A stretch of DNA of 64,000 bases from Pseudomonas migulae NBRC 103157 (lineage in GTDB: Bacteria > Pseudomonadota > Gammaproteobacteria > Pseudomonadales > Pseudomonadaceae). How positions within the stretch are numbered: the stretch's first letter is position 1; each line of letters starts with the position of its first letter. Under the pieces are notes generated by a model. The model did no database searches. It was not told where the DNA came from and saw nothing but the letters and a program-made list of their open reading frames with translations. The DNA lies in assembly GCF_002091715.1 (NCBI RefSeq), contig NZ_BDAG01000034.1, positions 22,592-86,591 of the forward strand. Reading direction: 5' to 3'. Position numbers and translations under genes: made by a program. This document shows positions 8,217 through 16,786 of this stretch, piece after piece.

Positions 8217-9530
8217 TTACTTCGCCGCAGAAACCCGCCACACCTTGTTCCCCACATCATCGGCCACCAGCAAATCACCCTGCTGATCAATCACCACACC
8301 CACCGGCCGACCCATGGCTTTCTCTTCGTCATTGAGGAAACCCGTAAGTACATCCACAGGTTGCCCGTTTGGCTTGCCAGCACTGAACGGCACGAATATC
8401 ACTTTGTAACCACTGTGCGGTTTACGGTTCCACGAACCGTGCTGCCCAATGAACGCGCCTTCCTTGAATTGCGCTGGCAGCGAGTTGCCTTCAGCGAACG
8501 TCAGGCCCAGTGACGCGGTGTGCGGGCCGACTGCATAGTCCGGCGCGATGGCTTTGGCGACCAGGTCAGGGTTTTGCGGTTCGACGCGAATGTCGACGTG
8601 CTGGCCGTAATAGCTGTAAGGCCAGCCGTAGAACCCGCCGTCCTTCACTGAAGTGATGTAGTCCGGCACCAGGTCGCTGCCGATTTCATCCCGTTCGTTC
8701 ACAGCAGTCCATAACGCTCCACTCTGCGGTTCCCACGCCATACCGTTGGGGTTGCGCAGGCCGGAGGCGAAGAGCCGGTGATTGCCGGTGGCGCGATCCA
8801 CTTCCCAGATCGCCGCGCGGCCTTCTTCCTGATCCATGCCGTTTTCGGCGACATTGCTGTTGGAACCCACCGTGACGTACAGCTTACTGCCGTCCTTGCT
8901 GGCAATGACGTTTTTGGTCCAGTGGTGATTCAGCGTACCTCCCGGCAGGTCTACCACTTTGATCGGCTGCGACTTGATGGCCGTGTCGCCATTCTCATAG
9001 TGGAAACGCAGCAAGCGGTCCGTGTCGGCGACATACAGGTCATTGCCGACCAGCGTCATGCCGAAGGGCGAATTGAGGTTTTCCAGAAACACCGTACGGG
9101 TGTCGGCGATGCCGTCATGATCCTTGTCCCGCAACAGTGTAATGCGGTTCGGGCTCGGCACGGCGGCACCGGCGCGTCCCATGACTTTCTTCATGACCCA
9201 GCCTTTAACGCCTTTGCCGTCATCGGGTTTTGGCGGCGCGTTGGTTTCGGCGACGAGCACGTCACCGTTCGGCAGCACATACAGCCAGCGCGGGTGATCG
9301 AGGCCTTCGGCGAACGCCGCCACCTGAGTGCCCGCGGCGGCGATGGGTTTGGCACCGTCCGGCCAGCCGATCGCCGGGGCGATGTTCACCGTCGGGATCA
9401 GGGTTTTGTTCGGTTCGGGCAGTTTGGGCGACGGGCCGGTGCCGTCGGAGACTTGCAGTCTGGAGGTTTCGCCGCAGGCGACGAGCCCTCCGGCGAGGAC
9501 GATGACGAGAACGAACGGGGGCTTGCGCAT
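8217..9530 (-). CDS. PQQ-dependent sugar dehydrogenase-like lipoprotein (sorbosone dehydrogenase family)
   Basis: This 437-residue protein starts MRKPPFVLVIVLAGGLVACGE, a lipoprotein signal with lipobox LVAC. The frame opens 16 codons earlier, but the later ATG places the signal peptide correctly. The body is a six-bladed beta-propeller of the glucose/sorbosone dehydrogenase family: GLDHPRWLYVLPNGDVLVAET near the start, LRDKDHDGIAD, LNSPFGMTLVGNDLYVADTD, GLRNPNGMAWEP and a C-terminal MGRPVGVVIDQQGDLLVADD. Members bind PQQ and oxidise sugars in the periplasm; the substrate here is unknown. It stands alone between a REPIN and an unknown gene on the same strand. Confidence 0.87.
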   Translation of the reverse strand: MRKPPFVLVIVLAGGLVACGETSRLQVSDGTGPSPKLPEPNKTLIPTVNIAPAIGWPDGAKPIAAAGTQVAAFAEGLDHPRWLYVLPNGDVLVAETNAPPKPDDGKGVKGWVMKKVMGRAGAAVPSPNRITLLRDKDHDGIADTRTVFLENLNSPFGMTLVGNDLYVADTDRLLRFHYENGDTAIKSQPIKVVDLPGGTLNHHWTKNVIASKDGSKLYVTVGSNSNVAENGMDQEEGRAAIWEVDRATGNHRLFASGLRNPNGMAWEPQSGALWTAVNERDEIGSDLVPDYITSVKDGGFYGWPYSYYGQHVDIRVEPQNPDLVAKAIAPDYAVGPHTASLGLTFAEGNSLPAQFKEGAFIGQHGSWNRKPHSGYKVIFVPFSAGKPNGQPVDVLTGFLNDEEKAMGRPVGVVIDQQGDLLVADDVGNKVWRVSAAK

Positions 9531-9597
9531 GCTGATCTTCCCTAAAAATGCAGTGACCTGATCAGTAGAGAAGCGCAAGCCCGCGATGGTTCAACCG

Positions 9598-10182
9598 TCA
9601 GCCGCGGGCTTCCTTGAACAGCACGGCGATGCCGGGGTGATAGTTGCCCGCTTCATTGCGCAACTTGCGATACGCGTAGGGGAAATACCAGGCGACGGCA
9701 CAGGTGTGTTCCTTTTGCAGGTCGTCGACCATGTCCTGGAGTTCTTCCGGGGTAGCGCCGTGCTGGGCTTTTTGCGGTGCAACGAACAGGCAGCCGAGTT
9801 TCAGGTCGCTGGCGTAGCTGATTCGCCTGGCGTCGCTGGTGATATCGGCCAGCGCTTGTGTCAGGTTCAGGCTGTTGACCCGCGGCCAGCGTTGCGTGGC
9901 TTGAAGGTAGGCACGCTCTTCGCTGGTGGCGATGAACAGGTCGGCGCGGGCGTTGCGTTCACCTTCCTCGTTCTGTTTGCGGCTGGGGGTCTGTTGCAGC
10001 GTGACCATTTCCGCCATCCACGCGGCGGCCGAGAGCAAGCCGAGGTTGGCTTTTTCGTCGTACCAGTAAGGCGTGTCATTATCGCCGCGCACGGCGTTAT
10101 AACGGTCGATACAGTCAAACCAGCGTTCGAGAACCGGGCGCAGGAATTCCAGCTTCGGATTGCTGATGATCATGCCTTGCAT
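9598..10182 (-). CDS. Conserved hypothetical protein, 194 residues
   Basis: I do not recognise a named family. The chosen start (MQGMIISNPKLEFL) has AAGGGT about eight bases upstream; the frame opens 23 codons earlier without a better site. There is no signal peptide and no membrane segment, so it should be cytosolic. It is rich in Trp, Tyr and charged residues, with WFDCIDRYNAVRGDNDTPYW near residues 20-40 and QKEHTCAVAWYFPYAYRKLR near the C-terminus. It is divergent from the cobalamin riboswitch and 68 bp downstream of nothing else on its own strand, so it is probably its own transcript. Coding-type base usage supports a real gene. Confidence 0.6.
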   Translation of the reverse strand: MQGMIISNPKLEFLRPVLERWFDCIDRYNAVRGDNDTPYWYDEKANLGLLSAAAWMAEMVTLQQTPSRKQNEEGERNARADLFIATSEERAYLQATQRWPRVNSLNLTQALADITSDARRISYASDLKLGCLFVAPQKAQHGATPEELQDMVDDLQKEHTCAVAWYFPYAYRKLRNEAGNYHPGIAVLFKEARG

Positions 10183-10350
10183 GTGGCTTACCCTTGTTAT
10201 TGTGATGTGGGGTTGTGGCTCTTTGATATCACTGCTGGAAGTGTGGCACAAGATTGGCGTCAGTAAATTGATCAGCGGCAGTTATTCGCCCGACGGCGTC
10301 CCGGCTTTAATTGACGCTCCACCCCCAACCCTCTAACCTTCGCGGCTTGT

Positions 10351-10560
10351 TTCAGGTGCTCTGTGACCTTGGTCGACAGAGTGAAACAGGGAAGCCGGTG
10401 AGTGCGTTCGTTCAATTCAGGAACAATCACGATTCCGGCGCTGCCCCCGCAACGGTAAATGAGTGAAGACTGAGCATTTTTGCCACTGTGTCGATACCGG
10501 CATGGGAAGGCGCGCAGTCAGGCGAAACGCCGCTCATGAGCCCGGAGACCGGCCTGATCC
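10351..10560 (+). ncRNA. Cobalamin riboswitch
   Basis: The 5' leader of cobO holds the conserved blocks of an adenosylcobalamin riboswitch in order: CAGGTGCTCTGTG at 10353 onwards, GGGAAGCCGGTG at 10389-10400, CTGCCCCCGCAACGGTAA at 10441-10458, TGCCACTGTG at 10481-10490, GGGAAGGCG at 10504, and the B12 box AGCCCGGAGACCGGCCTG at 10539-10556. About 95 bases of expression platform remain before the cobO start. Binding of the coenzyme should lower expression of the whole downstream cob operon. No T-run terminator is obvious, so control by RBS occlusion is likely. Confidence 0.95.
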
Positions 10561-10652
10561 ATCCAGCGGCATCACGGTGGGCGATGCCAGGCTTCTTGCC
10601 GTCTATTCTTGTGCCTGCCCGCCGTTATCCAGCCTCAACGGAGAGCTCCCCC

Positions 10653-11264
10653 ATGACTGATACTCCCGATCGTGACGAACGCCATCTGGCGCGCATGCTG
10701 CGTAAAAAAGCCGTGATCGACGAACGCATCGCCAATTCGCCGAATGAATGCGGCCTGCTGCTGGTGCTGACCGGCAATGGCAAAGGCAAAAGCAGCTCGG
10801 CGTTCGGCATGCTCGCCCGCTCCATGGGCCACGGCATGCAGTGCGGCGTGGTGCAGTTCATCAAGGGCCGCAACAGCACGGGCGAAGAACTGTTTTTCCG
10901 GCGCTTTCCCGAGCAGGTGCGTTTTCATGTGATGGGCGAGGGCTTTACCTGGGAAACCCAGGACCGCCAGCGTGACATCGCCGCCGCCGAAGCCGCCTGG
11001 GCCGTTTCCCGTGAATTGTTGCGTGATCCGTCGGTCGGTCTGGTGGTGCTGGATGAATTGAACATCGCCCTCAAGCACGGTTACCTCGATCTTGATCAGG
11101 TGCTCAGCGACTTGCAGGCGCGTCCGCCAATGCAGCACGTGGTCGTCACCGGCCGCGGCGCCAAGCCGGAAATGATCGAACTGGCCGACACCGTCACTGA
11201 AATGGGCGTCATCAAGCACGCCTTCCAGGCCGGGATCAAAGCGCAAAAAGGCGTCGAGCTGTGA
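10653..11264 (+). CDS. cobO: Cob(I)yrinic acid a,c-diamide adenosyltransferase
   Basis: CobO (BtuR/CobA type) attaches the 5'-deoxyadenosyl group of ATP to reduced cobalt in corrinoids. The 203-residue product has the unusual P-loop TGNGKGKSSSAFG at residues 40-52, followed by MQCGVVQFIKG, a TWETQDR segment and LVVLDELNIAL, all typical of the family. The frame runs 55 codons upstream through the riboswitch, so the ATG at 10653 with GGAGAGC upstream is the real start. It is the first gene of the operon and its stop overlaps the GTG start of cobB. Confidence 0.96.
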   Translation: MTDTPDRDERHLARMLRKKAVIDERIANSPNECGLLLVLTGNGKGKSSSAFGMLARSMGHGMQCGVVQFIKGRNSTGEELFFRRFPEQVRFHVMGEGFTWETQDRQRDIAAAEAAWAVSRELLRDPSVGLVVLDELNIALKHGYLDLDQVLSDLQARPPMQHVVVTGRGAKPEMIELADTVTEMGVIKHAFQAGIKAQKGVEL

Positions 11265-12658
11265 ATCAGCCCCGTCATTGCCCGGCGGTCTTGATTGCCG
11301 CGCCGGCCTCCGGTCAGGGCAAGACCACCGTCACTGCCGCGCTGGCCCGTTTGCATCGCAATCAGGGGCGCAAGGTGCGCGTGTTCAAATGCGGCCCGGA
11401 CTTTCTCGATCCGATGATTCTCGAGCGCGCCAGCGGTGCGCCGGTCTATCAACTGGACATGTGGATGGTCGGCGAGCAGGAAAGTCGTCGACTGTTGTGG
11501 GAAGCCGCCGGCGAAGCGGATCTGATCCTGATCGAAGGTGTCATGGGCTTGTTCGACGGCATGCCTTCCAGCGCTGACCTGGCGCGGCATTTCGGTGTGC
11601 CGGTGCTCGGGGTGATCGACGGCACGGCGATGGCGCAGACCTTCGGTGCGCTGGCGTTGGGGTTGGCGAAGTATCAGCCGGACCTGCCGTTCGCCGGAGT
11701 GCTGGCCAACCGTGTGGGCACTTTGCGCCATGCGCAATTGCTTGAAGGCAGCCTCACTGAAGGCTTGCGCTGGTACGGCGCGTTGTCCCGGGAAACCGGG
11801 ATTGAATTGCCGAGTCGGCACCTCGGCCTGGTCCAGGCCAGTGAATTGAACGATCTCGATCTGCGCCTGGATGCGGCGGCCGATGCCTTGGCCAGCAGTT
11901 GCGAAGTCGCGCTGCCACCCGCAGTGGAATTCGCTGCGCCTGACGTGATCGCCGCCGAGCCGTTGTTGGCCGGTGTGCGAATTGCCGTGGCCCGCGACGA
12001 AGCCTTCGCATTCACCTACGGCGCAAGTCTGGACTTGCTGCGAGCCATGGGTGCCGAGTTGCTGTTTTTCTCGCCGATCCGCGACGCGCAATTGCCGGAG
12101 GCTGACAGCCTCTATCTGCCGGGCGGTTACCCGGAGTTACACCATGTGGCGCTGGCGCAGAACGCCCCGATGCTCAATGCCATCCGCGCTCACCACGCGG
12201 CGGGCAAGCCATTGTTGGCCGAGTGTGGCGGGATGTTGTATTTGCTCGATTCGTTGACCGATGTCGAAGGTACTCGCGCAGAGCTGGTCGGTTTGCTGGC
12301 CGGTGACGCGGTGATGCAGAAACGGCTGGCGGCACTGGCGTTGCAGGCGGTCGAGTTACCCGAAGGTTCGCTGCGTGGGCATACCTATCACCATTCGTTG
12401 ACCAGTACCGAACTTGAGCCGATTGCCCGTGGCCTGAGCCCTAACGGCGGGCGGGGTGCGGAAGCGGTTTATCGTGAGGGGCGGATGACGGCTTCCTACG
12501 TGCATTTTTATTTTCCGTCCAATCCGACGGCTGTTGCCGCGTTGTTTGCGCCTGACCGTGAGGACGCCATCGCGAACACGTCGAATCGTCGCACCGTCGC
12601 TCCCACACTGGATCACCTAACCCCTGTGGGAGCGGGCTTGCTCGCGAAGAGGCCATGA
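11261..12658 (+). CDS. cobB: Cobyrinic acid a,c-diamide synthase with REP-derived C-terminus
   Basis: CobB amidates the a and c side chains of (hydrogeno)byrinic acid using glutamine and ATP. The N-terminal P-loop ASGQGKTTVTAAL is near residues 14-26, and the GATase domain nucleophile is Cys322 in LLAECGGMLYLLDSL. It starts with GTG in a GTGA overlap with cobO. The conserved protein ends around YVHFYFPSNPTAVAALFAP; the last ~35 residues are encoded by a REP pair (12569-12651) and end PVGAGLLAKRP. The stop overlaps the bluB ATG. The tail is very likely dispensable, but it makes the REPIN part of an ORF, which is unusual. Confidence 0.95.
   Translation: MNQPRHCPAVLIAAPASGQGKTTVTAALARLHRNQGRKVRVFKCGPDFLDPMILERASGAPVYQLDMWMVGEQESRRLLWEAAGEADLILIEGVMGLFDGMPSSADLARHFGVPVLGVIDGTAMAQTFGALALGLAKYQPDLPFAGVLANRVGTLRHAQLLEGSLTEGLRWYGALSRETGIELPSRHLGLVQASELNDLDLRLDAAADALASSCEVALPPAVEFAAPDVIAAEPLLAGVRIAVARDEAFAFTYGASLDLLRAMGAELLFFSPIRDAQLPEADSLYLPGGYPELHHVALAQNAPMLNAIRAHHAAGKPLLAECGGMLYLLDSLTDVEGTRAELVGLLAGDAVMQKRLAALALQAVELPEGSLRGHTYHHSLTSTELEPIARGLSPNGGRGAEAVYREGRMTASYVHFYFPSNPTAVAALFAPDREDAIANTSNRRTVAPTLDHLTPVGAGLLAKRP
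12569..12651. repeat. REPIN inside the 3' end of cobB (one arm decayed)
   Basis: The right arm TGTGGGAGCGGGCTTGCTCG (12625 onwards, continuing CGAAGAGG) is intact. The left arm, CCATCGCGAACACG to CGCTCCCACA (12569-12611), is a degenerate complement. The element lies within cobB and reaches to within a few bases of the bluB start codon. Confidence 0.8.
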
Positions 12659-13305
12659 CCGACAACGCATTCAGTCCGGCCGAACGGGAGGCGGTGTATC
12701 GCGCGATAGCCGAGCGCCGAGACATGCGCCACTTCAGCGGCGGCACCGTCGAACCCGAGTTGCTCCGGCGCCTGCTCGAAGCCGCGCATCAGGCCCCAAG
12801 CGTCGGCCTGATGCAGCCCTGGCGATTCATCCGCATCAGCGATCGCGCCCTGCGCGGAAAGATCCAGTTGCTGGTGGAAGAAGAACGCATCCGCACCGCC
12901 GAAGCCCTCGGCGAACGCACCGACGAATTCATGAGGCTGAAAGTCGAAGGCATCAACGATTGCGCAGAAGTGTTGGTCGCTGCGCTGATGGACGATCGTG
13001 AACGCCACATTTTCGGTCGCCGGACCTTGCCGGAAATGGACATGGCCTCGCTGTCCTGCGCAATCCAGAACCTGTGGCTGGCGTCCCGTGCCGAAGGACT
13101 CGGCATGGGCTGGGTCTCTTTATTCGAACCGCAAGCCCTGGCCGACCTGCTGGGGTTGCCCGTCGGAGCCAAGCCCTTGGCGATTCTTTGCCTCGGGCCG
13201 GTCAAGGAATTCTATCCGGCGCCGATGCTGGTACTCGAAGGCTGGGCGCAGGCGCGTCCGCTAAGTGAATTGCTGTATGAGAATTTTTGGGGAGTGAGTC
13301 AATGA
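12655..13305 (+). CDS. bluB: 5,6-dimethylbenzimidazole synthase
   Basis: BluB cannibalises reduced FMN with O2 to make DMB, the lower ligand of B12. The 216-residue product has the nitroreductase-like fold: RRDMRHFSGGTVEPELLRRLLEAA near residues 20-43, APSVGLMQPWRFIRI with the Ser/Gly flavin loop, and the lid-type region before FGRRTLPEMDMAS. Its ATG overlaps the cobB stop as ATGA, and the bases just upstream come from a REP element, leaving only AGAGG two bases from the start as a possible ribosome site. Presence of bluB indicates aerobic DMB synthesis. Confidence 0.94.
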   Translation: MTDNAFSPAEREAVYRAIAERRDMRHFSGGTVEPELLRRLLEAAHQAPSVGLMQPWRFIRISDRALRGKIQLLVEEERIRTAEALGERTDEFMRLKVEGINDCAEVLVAALMDDRERHIFGRRTLPEMDMASLSCAIQNLWLASRAEGLGMGWVSLFEPQALADLLGLPVGAKPLAILCLGPVKEFYPAPMLVLEGWAQARPLSELLYENFWGVSQ

Positions 13306-14210
13306 GTGTGGCGTTGTTGAGTGTCGCCGCAGTTGCGCTGGATGCGCTGCTGGGTGAACCCAGGCGCTGGCATCCGCTGGTGGCGTTCGGCCGTTTTGCC
13401 GACCGCATCGAACAACGTTTCAATGGCGGTGGACGCGGCTGGCGCAGCCACGGCGTTACCGCCTGGGTGATCGCGGTCGTACCGCTGACCTTGCTCGCCA
13501 CGGCTTTTTCCTGGGCGCCTTATGTCGGCTGGATCGTCGAGATTCTCGCACTCTATTGCGCGCTCGGCATGCGCAGCCTCGGTGAACACGTCACGCCTGT
13601 GGCGAAGGCGCTGCGCAGTGATGATCTGGAGGAAGCGCGCACGCGTGTCGGTTACCTGGTCAGTCGCCAGACCAGTGAACTGGATAAAACCGAAGTCGCT
13701 CGTGCCGCCACCGAATCCGTCCTGGAGAACGGCAGTGACGCGGTGTTTGCCGCGCTGTTCTGGTTTGCCGTGGCCGGCGCGCCCGGCGTGGTGCTCTACC
13801 GATTGAGCAATACGCTGGATGCGATGTGGGGTTATCGCAACGAGCGCTTCGAACGTTTCGGCTGGGCCGCAGCGAAGATCGACGACGTGCTCAACTATAT
13901 TCCTGCGCGACTGGTCGCATTGACCTACGCGCTGTTGGGCAAAACCCGACTCGCCCTGAAATGCTGGCGCACCCAGGGCCCGACCTGGGACAGCCCGAAC
14001 GCCGGTCCGGTGATGGCCGCCGGTGCCGGTGCACTGGGCGTCGAGTTGGGCGGGGCGGCGATTTATCACGGCGAATTGCATCAGCGTCCGCCGTTGGGCG
14101 AAGGCGTGCCGGCGGATGCCGACTCCATTGACCGTGGCTGGCAATTGGTCCAGCGCGGGGTATGGTTATGGCTGCTGATTCTCTGCGTGGGGGCTGAATT
14201 CTATGCTTGA
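13302..14210 (+). CDS. cobD: Adenosylcobinamide-phosphate synthase (CbiB type)
   Basis: CobD/CbiB links aminopropanol phosphate (or its threonine-derived form) to adenosylcobyric acid. The 302-residue protein is membrane embedded with several hydrophobic segments (LLSVAAVALDALLG at the N-terminus, WVIAVVPLTLLATAFSW, WLLILCVGAEF at the end). DALLGEPRRWHPLVAFG, RQTSELDKTEVARAATESVLENGSD and MWGYRNERFERFGWAAAKIDDVLNY-type segments are family signatures. Start ATG overlaps the bluB stop (ATGA). It overlaps cobC by 8 bp. Confidence 0.95.
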   Translation: MSVALLSVAAVALDALLGEPRRWHPLVAFGRFADRIEQRFNGGGRGWRSHGVTAWVIAVVPLTLLATAFSWAPYVGWIVEILALYCALGMRSLGEHVTPVAKALRSDDLEEARTRVGYLVSRQTSELDKTEVARAATESVLENGSDAVFAALFWFAVAGAPGVVLYRLSNTLDAMWGYRNERFERFGWAAAKIDDVLNYIPARLVALTYALLGKTRLALKCWRTQGPTWDSPNAGPVMAAGAGALGVELGGAAIYHGELHQRPPLGEGVPADADSIDRGWQLVQRGVWLWLLILCVGAEFYA

Positions 14211-15195
14211 ACACGGTGGACGGTTGCGCAAGGCCGCGCTCGAATACGGCATCGCCGAAGCCGATTGGCTTGACCTGTCCAGCGGCCTCGCGCCCTGGGC
14301 GTTTCCGGTCCCGGACATTCCGTTGCGCGCCTGGGCGCGATTGCCGGAAAGCGATGACGGGCTGGAACAAGCAGCTTGCGATTATTACGGTGCCGCGCAG
14401 GCGCTGCCGGTGGCCGGTTCGCAAATGGCGATCCAGTTGCTGCCGCGTTTGCGTCGGGTCGGCAAGGTCGGCGTGCTGTCGCCGTGTTACGCCGAGCACG
14501 CCGAAGCGTGGCGCCGTAATGGCTACGTCGTGCGTGAAGTAATGGAGCAGGAGGTCGACTTCTTCCTCGACAGCCTCGACGTGCTGGTGGTGGTCAACCC
14601 GAACAATCCCACGGGCCTGAGCCTGACTCCGAGTCGTCTTCTCGATTGGCATTCCAGACTGGCCCAGCGCGGTGGCTGGCTGGTGGTGGACGAAGCGTTC
14701 ATGGACAACACACCCCAACTGAGCCTGGCGCCGTGTGCCCATCAGGTCGGTTTGATCGTGTTGCGCTCTTTCGGCAAGTTTTTTGGTCTGGCCGGTGTGC
14801 GGTTGGGGTTCGTGCTGGCAGAGCGCAAGTTGCTCAAATTGCTCGCCGAACAAGTCGGGCCCTGGGCCGTCAGCGGACCGACTCGGGTGTTGGGCCAAGC
14901 CTGTTTGCAGGATACCGAAGGCCATGCCAGGCAACGCGTGCGTACCGAACAAGCCAGCGAACGTCTGGCGGTGCTTCTGGAAAAACACGGTTTCAAACCT
15001 CAGGGTGGTTGTGCGCTGTTTCAGTGGCTGACCACCGATCGCGCCGAAGAACTGCATGAGTTCATGGCCCGGCACGGCATTCTGCTGCGCTTGTTCACCC
15101 ACAACAGCAGCCTGCGTTTCGGCTTGCCTGGCGAAGAAGCCGACTGGACCCGACTCGATCAAGCGTTCGATGCCTACGCCAAGGAAACCCGATGA
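14203..15195 (+). CDS. cobC: Threonine-phosphate decarboxylase (PLP enzyme)
   Basis: CobC supplies (R)-1-amino-2-propanol phosphate for the nucleotide loop. The 330-residue product is a fold-type I PLP enzyme related to HisC: NPNNPTGL near residue 131 and the Schiff-base Lys192 in LRSFGKFFGLAGVRLGF, followed by the Arg-containing LRFGLPG at the C-terminus. The N-terminus LEHGGRLRKAALEYGIAEADWLDLSSG is typical of cobalamin-cluster members. It overlaps the upstream and downstream genes by 8 and 4 bp, in agreement with tight operon coupling. Confidence 0.93.
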   Translation: MLEHGGRLRKAALEYGIAEADWLDLSSGLAPWAFPVPDIPLRAWARLPESDDGLEQAACDYYGAAQALPVAGSQMAIQLLPRLRRVGKVGVLSPCYAEHAEAWRRNGYVVREVMEQEVDFFLDSLDVLVVVNPNNPTGLSLTPSRLLDWHSRLAQRGGWLVVDEAFMDNTPQLSLAPCAHQVGLIVLRSFGKFFGLAGVRLGFVLAERKLLKLLAEQVGPWAVSGPTRVLGQACLQDTEGHARQRVRTEQASERLAVLLEKHGFKPQGGCALFQWLTTDRAEELHEFMARHGILLRLFTHNSSLRFGLPGEEADWTRLDQAFDAYAKETR

Positions 15196-16643
15196 CTACG
15201 TTGATGGTGCAAGGCACCACCTCCGATGCCGGTAAAAGCACACTGGTGACGGCGCTGTGTCGCTGGGTCACGCGCCAGGGCGTACGCGTCGTGCCGTTCA
15301 AGCCTCAGAACATGGCGCTCAACAGTGCTGTGACCGCCGACGGTGGCGAGATTGGACGTGCGCAAGCGGTGCAGGCGCAGGCCGCCCATCTCGAACCGCA
15401 CACCGACATGAACCCGGTGCTGCTCAAACCCAACAGCGACACCGGCGCGCAAGTGATCATTCATGGTCGCGCCGTCACGACGATGAACGCGGTCGCATAT
15501 CACGACTACAAAGCCATCGCCATGCAAGCGGTACTGGCCTCCCATGCGCGACTGAGCGCGGCGTATCCGGTGGTCATGGTCGAAGGTGCAGGCTCGCCGG
15601 CCGAGATCAATCTGCGTGCCGGCGACATCGCCAACATGGGCTTCGCCGAGGCCGTGGATTGCCCGGTGGTGCTGATCGCCGACATCAATCGCGGTGGGGT
15701 CTTCGCGCATTTGGTGGGCACTCTGGAACTGCTGTCGCCGAGCGAGCAGGCACGGGTCAAAGGCTTCATCATCAACCGTTTTCGCGGCGACATCGCCTTG
15801 CTGCAACCGGGCCTCGACTGGCTGGAAGCACGTACCGGCAAACCGGTGATTGGCGTTCTGCCTTACGTGATGGACCTGCACCTGGAAGCCGAGGACGGCA
15901 TCGATCAGCGCCAGACCGACAAGGCCGATCAAGTGTTGAAAGTGGTGGTGTCGGTGTTGCCGCGCATCAGCAACCACACCGATTTCGATCCGCTGCGCCT
16001 GCATCCCCAAGTCGACCTGCAATTCATCGGCCCCGGCCAGGCGATTCCACCCGCTGACCTGATCATTCTTCCCGGCTCGAAAAGCGTGCGCAGCGACCTT
16101 GCGTATTTACGCGCCAATGGCTGGGACACCGCCATCGCCCGGCATTTGCGTTACGGCGGAAAAGTCCTGGGTATTTGCGGCGGCCTGCAAATGCTCGGCG
16201 AGCAGGTGCACGATCCTTTGGGCCTTGAAGGTGCGCCGGGCTCCAGCGCCGGTTTGGGGTTGCTGGCGTTCGAAACGCAACTGGAAGAAGAGAAGCAGTT
16301 GCGCAATGTGCGCGGGCTTCTGGCGCTGGAAGATGCGCCGGTCAGCGGCTATGAAATTCATGCCGGCGTGACCACCGGGCCGGCGTTGGAAAATGCTGCC
16401 GTGCAACTGGACGATGGCCGTTGCGACGGCGCGCAAAGTGGCGACGGGCAGATTTTCGGCACTTATCTGCATGGCCTGTTCGAATCCCCGGCGGCGTGCA
16501 GCGCGCTGTTGCGTTGGGCGGGTTTGCAGGATGTACAGGAAGTGGATTACCACGGGTTGCGCGAGCGGGATATCGAGCGGTTGGCGGATTTGGTGGAGAA
16601 GCATCTGGATACCCGACTGTTGCGTGAGCTCTGCGGGATTTAA
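15192..16643 (+). CDS. cobQ: Cobyric acid synthase
   Basis: CobQ performs the four amidations at the b, d, e and g side chains to give adenosylcobyric acid. At 483 residues it is full length. The N-terminal dethiobiotin-synthetase-like domain opens MVQGTTSDAGKSTLVTALCRW; KPQNMALNSAVTADGGEIGRAQ and VVMVEGAGSPAEINLR are hallmark segments. The GATase domain has nucleophile Cys329 in LGICGGLQMLG and a GYEIHAG motif with the partner His region later. Start overlaps the cobC stop (ATGA). A REPIN separates it from cobU. Confidence 0.96.
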   Translation: MTTLMVQGTTSDAGKSTLVTALCRWVTRQGVRVVPFKPQNMALNSAVTADGGEIGRAQAVQAQAAHLEPHTDMNPVLLKPNSDTGAQVIIHGRAVTTMNAVAYHDYKAIAMQAVLASHARLSAAYPVVMVEGAGSPAEINLRAGDIANMGFAEAVDCPVVLIADINRGGVFAHLVGTLELLSPSEQARVKGFIINRFRGDIALLQPGLDWLEARTGKPVIGVLPYVMDLHLEAEDGIDQRQTDKADQVLKVVVSVLPRISNHTDFDPLRLHPQVDLQFIGPGQAIPPADLIILPGSKSVRSDLAYLRANGWDTAIARHLRYGGKVLGICGGLQMLGEQVHDPLGLEGAPGSSAGLGLLAFETQLEEEKQLRNVRGLLALEDAPVSGYEIHAGVTTGPALENAAVQLDDGRCDGAQSGDGQIFGTYLHGLFESPAACSALLRWAGLQDVQEVDYHGLRERDIERLADLVEKHLDTRLLRELCGI

Positions 16644-16659
16644 GTTGGCTGGACGGGCC

Positions 16660-16749
16660 CCTTCGCGAGCAAGCCCGCTCCCACATTGGATCTCAGGCCA
16701 TTTTGCAATCAATGCAATTCCCCTGTGGGAGCGGGCTTGCTCGCGAAGG
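16660..16749. repeat. REPIN (family A) between cobQ and cobU
   Basis: Arms CCTTCGCGAGCAAGCCCGCT onward (16660-16684) and its reverse complement (16725-16749) flank a 40-bp spacer. It lies inside the cob operon, in the only gap longer than a few bases, so it may affect mRNA stability or downstream expression. Confidence 0.9.
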
Positions 16750-16786
16750 CGGCAGTTGCTACACCAAAGATTTTAAGGAATGAACC

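Noticed and set aside
13891..15162. Long open frame antisense to cobD and cobC
   Set aside because: It is a shadow of two well-supported genes and has no family features.
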